Source of the DNA: DASWHD01 sp036393335
GTDB taxonomy: Bacteria; CG2-30-53-67; CG2-30-70-394
NCBI GenBank assembly: GCA_036393335.1
Contig: DASWHD010000177.1
Span: 1 to 7,866 of the forward strand
Direction: 5' to 3'
Length of the DNA stretch: 7,866 bases
Shown piece by piece: positions 5,284 to 7,866 of the stretch. The notes beneath the pieces were generated by a model, which worked only from the letters and a program-made list of their open reading frames with translations, ran no database searches and had not been told where the DNA came from. Both the position numbers and the translations under genes were made by a program. Every line of letters starts with the position of its first letter. Position 1 is the first letter of the stretch.

Positions 5284-6453
5284 TCACGCATTGTGACGGC
5301 CGAGGACGTGCGTGCAGACGAAGTCGGCGATGGCGGTCGGGTCGTTGAGGTCGAGGCACGGCAGGTCGGTCGCCACCGGCAGCGGCGCGTCGGTGGCGAT
5401 GGCGATGACGTCCTCGTCGTCCGGGAACAGGAGGGGCTGGTCGAGGCCGGCGCGGTGCAGCTCGATCTTGGGGATCGCCTCGTCCTTGAACCCCTCCACC
5501 AGGATCAGGTCGGCGCGGCCCGGGTCGAGGTGGGCGAGGAGGCGCTCCAGGTCCGGGCGGTCGTCGTGGGGATCCTCCACCATCAGGGCCCAGCGCTGGC
5601 TGGAGGCGACCAGCATCTGGTCCGCGCCGGCCTTGCGCAGCTCGTAGCTGTCCTTGCCCGGGGTGTCGATGTCGAAGGTGTGGTGGGCGTGCTTGACCAT
5701 GGCGACGCGCACGCCGCGCCCCTTGAGCAGGGGAATGAGGCGGCACAGCAGGGTGGTCTTGCCCGTGCCGCTGAAGGCGGCGAAGCCGAGGATCGGCACC
5801 GGTCGATCGGCGAAGGCGCCGGCCGCCATCCGGCGCTCCACCACGGTCCGATCGGCTGGGGTGTTGATGTTGACGAAGGCCTCCGCGCAGTCCGCGAAGT
5901 CCGCCACCGCGAGGCGCTGCTCGTGGCACCACTCCTCCACCTTGTGGCCGCCCCCCGCCACGTAGGCCAGCAGCCGCGGCAGGAGGGTGCGGCGCACGAG
6001 GGCGAAGATCGGCTGGAGCCGGCCGCCGTCGTGGGCCACGCACAGGTCGGCGTGTTCCGCGGTCAGCGTGGCGTGCAGGCGGGCGGCGAGGTCGGCCGGC
6101 AGGAGCGGCCCGTCGCAGGGTACGGTGAGGAGGTAGGGGGTGTCCGTCGCCTGCATGGCGCTGGCGATGCCGGCGAGGGGGCCGTGGTAGCCGGTGATCG
6201 CGTCCGCCACCAGCTCGCAGCCAAACTCGGCGTAGCGCTCCTGGTTGCGATTGGCGTTGATCAACACCCGCCCGACCTGCGGCCGCAACGCCGCCAGCAC
6301 GTGGGCCACGAGGGGCCGACCGTCGATCTCCACGAGCCCCTTGTCCACGCCGCCCATGCGGCGGCCCCGCCCGCCGGCGAGGATCACCCCGGTGATCTGG
6401 CGACGCAGGTCAGGCGGCACACCGACCTCCGGCCTTTGCGTTGTGTTGTTCAT
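5284..6453 (-). CDS. mobAB: Bifunctional MobA-MobB: molybdenum cofactor guanylyltransferase fused to MobB GTPase
   Basis: A 389-residue fusion of two proteins that E. coli makes separately. Residues 20-210 are MobA, which transfers GMP from GTP to Mo-molybdopterin to give the bis-MGD cofactor of DMSO-reductase family enzymes. Visible are the nucleotide loop LAGGRGRRMGGVDKGL (25-40), VLINANRN (63-70), GPLAGI (91-96), VPCDGPLLPADLAARL (111-126; D114 metal site), LQPIFAL (146-152) and NINTPAD (195-201). Residues 218-389 are MobB, the GTP-binding adaptor: Walker A GFAAFSGTGKTTLL (223-236), VKHAHHTFDIDTPGKDS (253-269), LILVEGFK (316-323) and IPKIELHR (327-334). All key motifs are intact. The ATG at 6453 lies 8 nt after the mtnA stop with no clear Shine-Dalgarno, which suggests coupled translation from an mtnA-mobAB transcript. 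Molybdoenzymes themselves are not in the window. Confidence 0.95.
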   Translation of the reverse strand: MNNTTQRPEVGVPPDLRRQITGVILAGGRGRRMGGVDKGLVEIDGRPLVAHVLAALRPQVGRVLINANRNQERYAEFGCELVADAITGYHGPLAGIASAMQATDTPYLLTVPCDGPLLPADLAARLHATLTAEHADLCVAHDGGRLQPIFALVRRTLLPRLLAYVAGGGHKVEEWCHEQRLAVADFADCAEAFVNINTPADRTVVERRMAAGAFADRPVPILGFAAFSGTGKTTLLCRLIPLLKGRGVRVAMVKHAHHTFDIDTPGKDSYELRKAGADQMLVASSQRWALMVEDPHDDRPDLERLLAHLDPGRADLILVEGFKDEAIPKIELHRAGLDQPLLFPDDEDVIAIATDAPLPVATDLPCLDLNDPTAIADFVCTHVLGRHNA

Positions 6454-6461
6454 CGAAGTCG

Positions 6462-7514
6462 CTACCGCACCTTGGCGAGGTCCTGCGGAGCCATTACTCC
6501 GCGCTCGGTGAGGATCGCCCGCACCAGTTCGGCCGGGGTGACGTCGAAGGCCGGGTTGCGCGCCTGGCTGCCGGGGTTGGCGGTGCGCACCCGCCGCTCG
6601 GCACCGGCCTCGTCCACGCCCTGGGCGGAGAGGACCTCCTCGCCGTCACGCTCCTCGATGGGGATGTCGCCGCCGGCGGCGCAGCGCCAGTCGATGGTCG
6701 CGGTCGGCGCAGCCACGTAGAACGGGATGCCGAAGTGGGCCGCGCAGATCGCCTTTTCCAGGGTGCCGATCTTGTTCGCCACGTCGCCGTTGGCGGCGAT
6801 GCGGTCCGCGCCCACGATCACCAGGTCGACCTCGCCGCGGCTCATCAGGTGGGCCGCGGCGTTGTCGGCGATCACCCGGTGGTCGATGCCTTCCTGGGCC
6901 AGCTCCCAGGCGGTGAGCATCCCCCCCTGGCCGCGCGGCCGCGTCTCATCGGCGAGCACCGAGACCCGCTTGCCGGCCCGCGCCGCGGTATACACCGGCG
7001 ACAGGGCGGAGCCCCAGTCGACGAAGGCGAGCCAGCCGGCGTTGCAATGGGTGAGGACCCGGGCGCCATCCGGCAGCAGGGGCTCGCCGTAGCGGCCGAT
7101 CCGCTCGCACGCCGCGGCGTCTTCGTCGGCGATGCGCTGTGCCTCGGCCACCGCCCGCTCCTGCGCCTCCCCCAGGTCGGCGCTGCCATCGATCGCCGCC
7201 GCCACCCGCTCTACCGCGTAGAACAGGTTGTGCGCCGTCGGCCGCGTCGCGCAGAGCGCCGCGGCCGCCTGGGCGACCTGCTCGCGCCAGTCGTCGCCGT
7301 CCGCAAGCAACGCCGCCTGCGCCATGCCGTAGCCGGCGGTGGCCCCGATCGCCCCGGCGCCCCGCACCCACATGTCGCGGATCGCGGTACAGGTCTCGGC
7401 CACCGTGGTCAGCTTGACCACCGTGAACCGGTGCGGCAACCACCGCTGATCGATCATCCGCACCACCGCCCCCTCCATCCACACGGTGCGGTAGTGGGTG
7501 CCATTGACGTTCAT
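6462..7514 (-). CDS. mtnA: Methylthioribose-1-phosphate isomerase MtnA
   Basis: A 350-residue aldose-ketose isomerase related to eIF2B. It converts 5-methylthioribose 1-phosphate to 5-methylthioribulose 1-phosphate in methionine salvage; in some phototrophs it also serves MTA or 5-deoxyadenosine shunts. Conserved blocks: YRTVW..GAVVRMIDQRWLP (8-27), VRGAGAIGATAGYGMA (50-65), RPTAHNLF (91-98), THCNAGWLAFVDWGSALSP (155-173) with catalytic C157, ADETRPRGQGGMLTAWELA (188-206), DHRVIADNAAAHLM (211-224), VGADRIAANGDVANKIGT (234-251) with catalytic D237, and NPAFDVTP (320-327). Length and motifs are normal. I start at ATG 7514 because the family begins MNV.G..YRTVW; the frame runs on upstream without similarity and no strong ribosome site is visible. 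Other salvage genes (mtnB, C, D, K, mtnP) are absent here. It is divergent from vapB. Confidence 0.95.
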   Translation of the reverse strand: MNVNGTHYRTVWMEGAVVRMIDQRWLPHRFTVVKLTTVAETCTAIRDMWVRGAGAIGATAGYGMAQAALLADGDDWREQVAQAAAALCATRPTAHNLFYAVERVAAAIDGSADLGEAQERAVAEAQRIADEDAAACERIGRYGEPLLPDGARVLTHCNAGWLAFVDWGSALSPVYTAARAGKRVSVLADETRPRGQGGMLTAWELAQEGIDHRVIADNAAAHLMSRGEVDLVIVGADRIAANGDVANKIGTLEKAICAAHFGIPFYVAAPTATIDWRCAAGGDIPIEERDGEEVLSAQGVDEAGAERRVRTANPGSQARNPAFDVTPAELVRAILTERGVMAPQDLAKVR

Positions 7515-7535
7515 CAGGGATCTTTCGAGCGAAGT

Positions 7536-7545
7536 GGGACGTCCC
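7536..7545. promoter_or_regulatory. Perfect 10-bp palindrome in the mtnA leader
   Basis: GGGACGTCCC lies 22-31 bp upstream of the mtnA ATG. As a loopless palindrome it would suit a dimeric repressor better than an RNA hairpin. A palindrome of this size is also expected by chance in GC-rich DNA, and I cannot match it to a known regulator. Confidence 0.2.
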
Positions 7546-7671
7546 CTTTCTACACACCTCCGCACCATCGAGAAAGGCGCCGCGTTCAGGATCGACTGAT
7601 ATTCCCATGGTCCTGGCAACCATCGGCCAGCGTCCGACTTTCGGCACGGTGCCACAGGCGGACGAGAGGCA

Positions 7672-7699
7672 TTGAAGCGGGCATCGCTTGATGTATGAT
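7672..7699 (+). promoter_or_regulatory. Sigma-70 promoter for the VapB-type antitoxin gene
   Basis: TTGAAG (7672-7677) and TATGAT (7694-7699) match the -35 and -10 boxes at four and five of six positions, with a 16-bp spacer. Transcription would begin near 7706, just before the GGAGG at 7712-7716. The position fits the gene exactly. Antitoxins of this class usually repress their own promoter, so the operator is probably here as well. Confidence 0.6.
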
Positions 7700-7726
7700 C
7701 GAGGCATCTTTGGAGGAATGACGATC

Positions 7727-7866
7727 ATGCGTACGACCATCAATCTGGATGACCAACTGCTCGGGGAGGCCCAGCGCATCACCGGGATGAAGGAGCGAAC
7801 GGCCCTGATCCACGCGGGATTGCGCGCCCTGATCGAGCGTGAAAGTGCCCGCCGTCTGGCGCGGCT
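7727..7866 (+). CDS. vapB: VapB-type antitoxin (ribbon-helix-helix, DUF2191-like), 3' end outside the window
   Basis: The visible 46 residues begin MRTTINLDDQLLGEAQRITG, followed by MKERTALIHAGLRALIERES and ARRLAR. This is the usual start of VapB antitoxins: a short beta strand for DNA contact (RTTINLD), then two helices. The family is normally about 60-90 residues, with a C-terminal tail that blocks a PIN-domain VapC RNase encoded immediately downstream; the window stops before that. Two in-frame ATGs occur at 7718 and 7727. GGAGG at 7712-7716 is only 1 nt from the first and 10 nt from the second, and family members begin MRTT, so I choose 7727. A promoter is visible upstream. Confidence 0.85.
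   Translation, partial: MRTTINLDDQLLGEAQRITGMKERTALIHAGLRALIERESARRLAR

Noticed and set aside
5293..6720. Long plus-strand open frame of 475 codons across mobAB
   Set aside because: It lies opposite mobAB, which has all MobA and MobB motifs. The plus-strand translation is Val/Gly/Ala/His-rich with no motif, as expected for an antisense shadow in GC-rich DNA.
7515..7660. SAM-type riboswitch in the mtnA leader
   Set aside because: I could not find the core helices or conserved loop bases of a known SAM riboswitch class; only a 10-bp palindrome is visible.
6441..7691. Long plus-strand open frame of 416 codons across mtnA
   Set aside because: It is antisense to the well-conserved mtnA and shows no domain; a GC-driven shadow.

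Overview
The window is high-G+C bacterial DNA. Several features point to a gammaproteobacterium close to the purple sulfur bacteria and Ectothiorhodospiraceae: a PEP-CTERM sorted protein, a fused MobA-MobB, an MtnA of proteobacterial type, a RimK-like ATP-grasp enzyme and a VapB antitoxin. This placement is inferred from protein style; there is no rRNA or other taxonomic marker.

Left part (1-935). The minus strand carries the first codons of a gene leaving the window (1-52), preceded by a PEP-CTERM cupredoxin (187-639). Upstream of the cupredoxin is a correctly spaced sigma-54 type -24/-12 element (735-750), with a dyad about 110-130 bp further upstream where an enhancer-binding protein could sit.

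Middle-left part (936-2583). This is a zone of gene decay on both strands. In order it holds: a hemolysin III/TrhA gene reduced to its first and last segments by an apparent in-frame internal deletion; a YciH/SUI1 gene split by an in-frame TAA; an antisense, frameshifted universal stress protein fragment; a fragment resembling a DUF4352 domain with lower G+C than its surroundings; one intact gene, a lipoprotein with a single rhodanese domain (2005-2433); and a 49-codon coding-like tail that follows the rhodanese stop in the same frame.

Centre (2655-4714). Three minus-strand genes, read right to left, encode a 45-residue one-span membrane peptide, a RimK-like ATP-grasp ligase and a membrane-anchored alpha/beta hydrolase with a complete Ser-Asp-His triad.

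Centre-right (4715-5283). There is no gene here. The stretch holds a nested inverted repeat of about 307 bp, with 22-bp outer arms (21/22 matching) and 24-bp inner arms (19/24 matching). It looks like a dispersed intergenic repeat element.

Right part (5284-7866). mtnA (methylthioribose-1-phosphate isomerase) and mobAB (guanylyltransferase plus GTPase for bis-MGD cofactor) are separated by only 8 nt and are probably co-transcribed on the minus strand. Diverging from mtnA on the plus strand is a VapB-type antitoxin gene with a good sigma-70 promoter, cut by the window end.

I did not find a clearly new multi-gene system. The most interesting material is the decay zone with its miniaturised TrhA, the sigma-54/PEP-CTERM/cupredoxin unit and the nested repeat.
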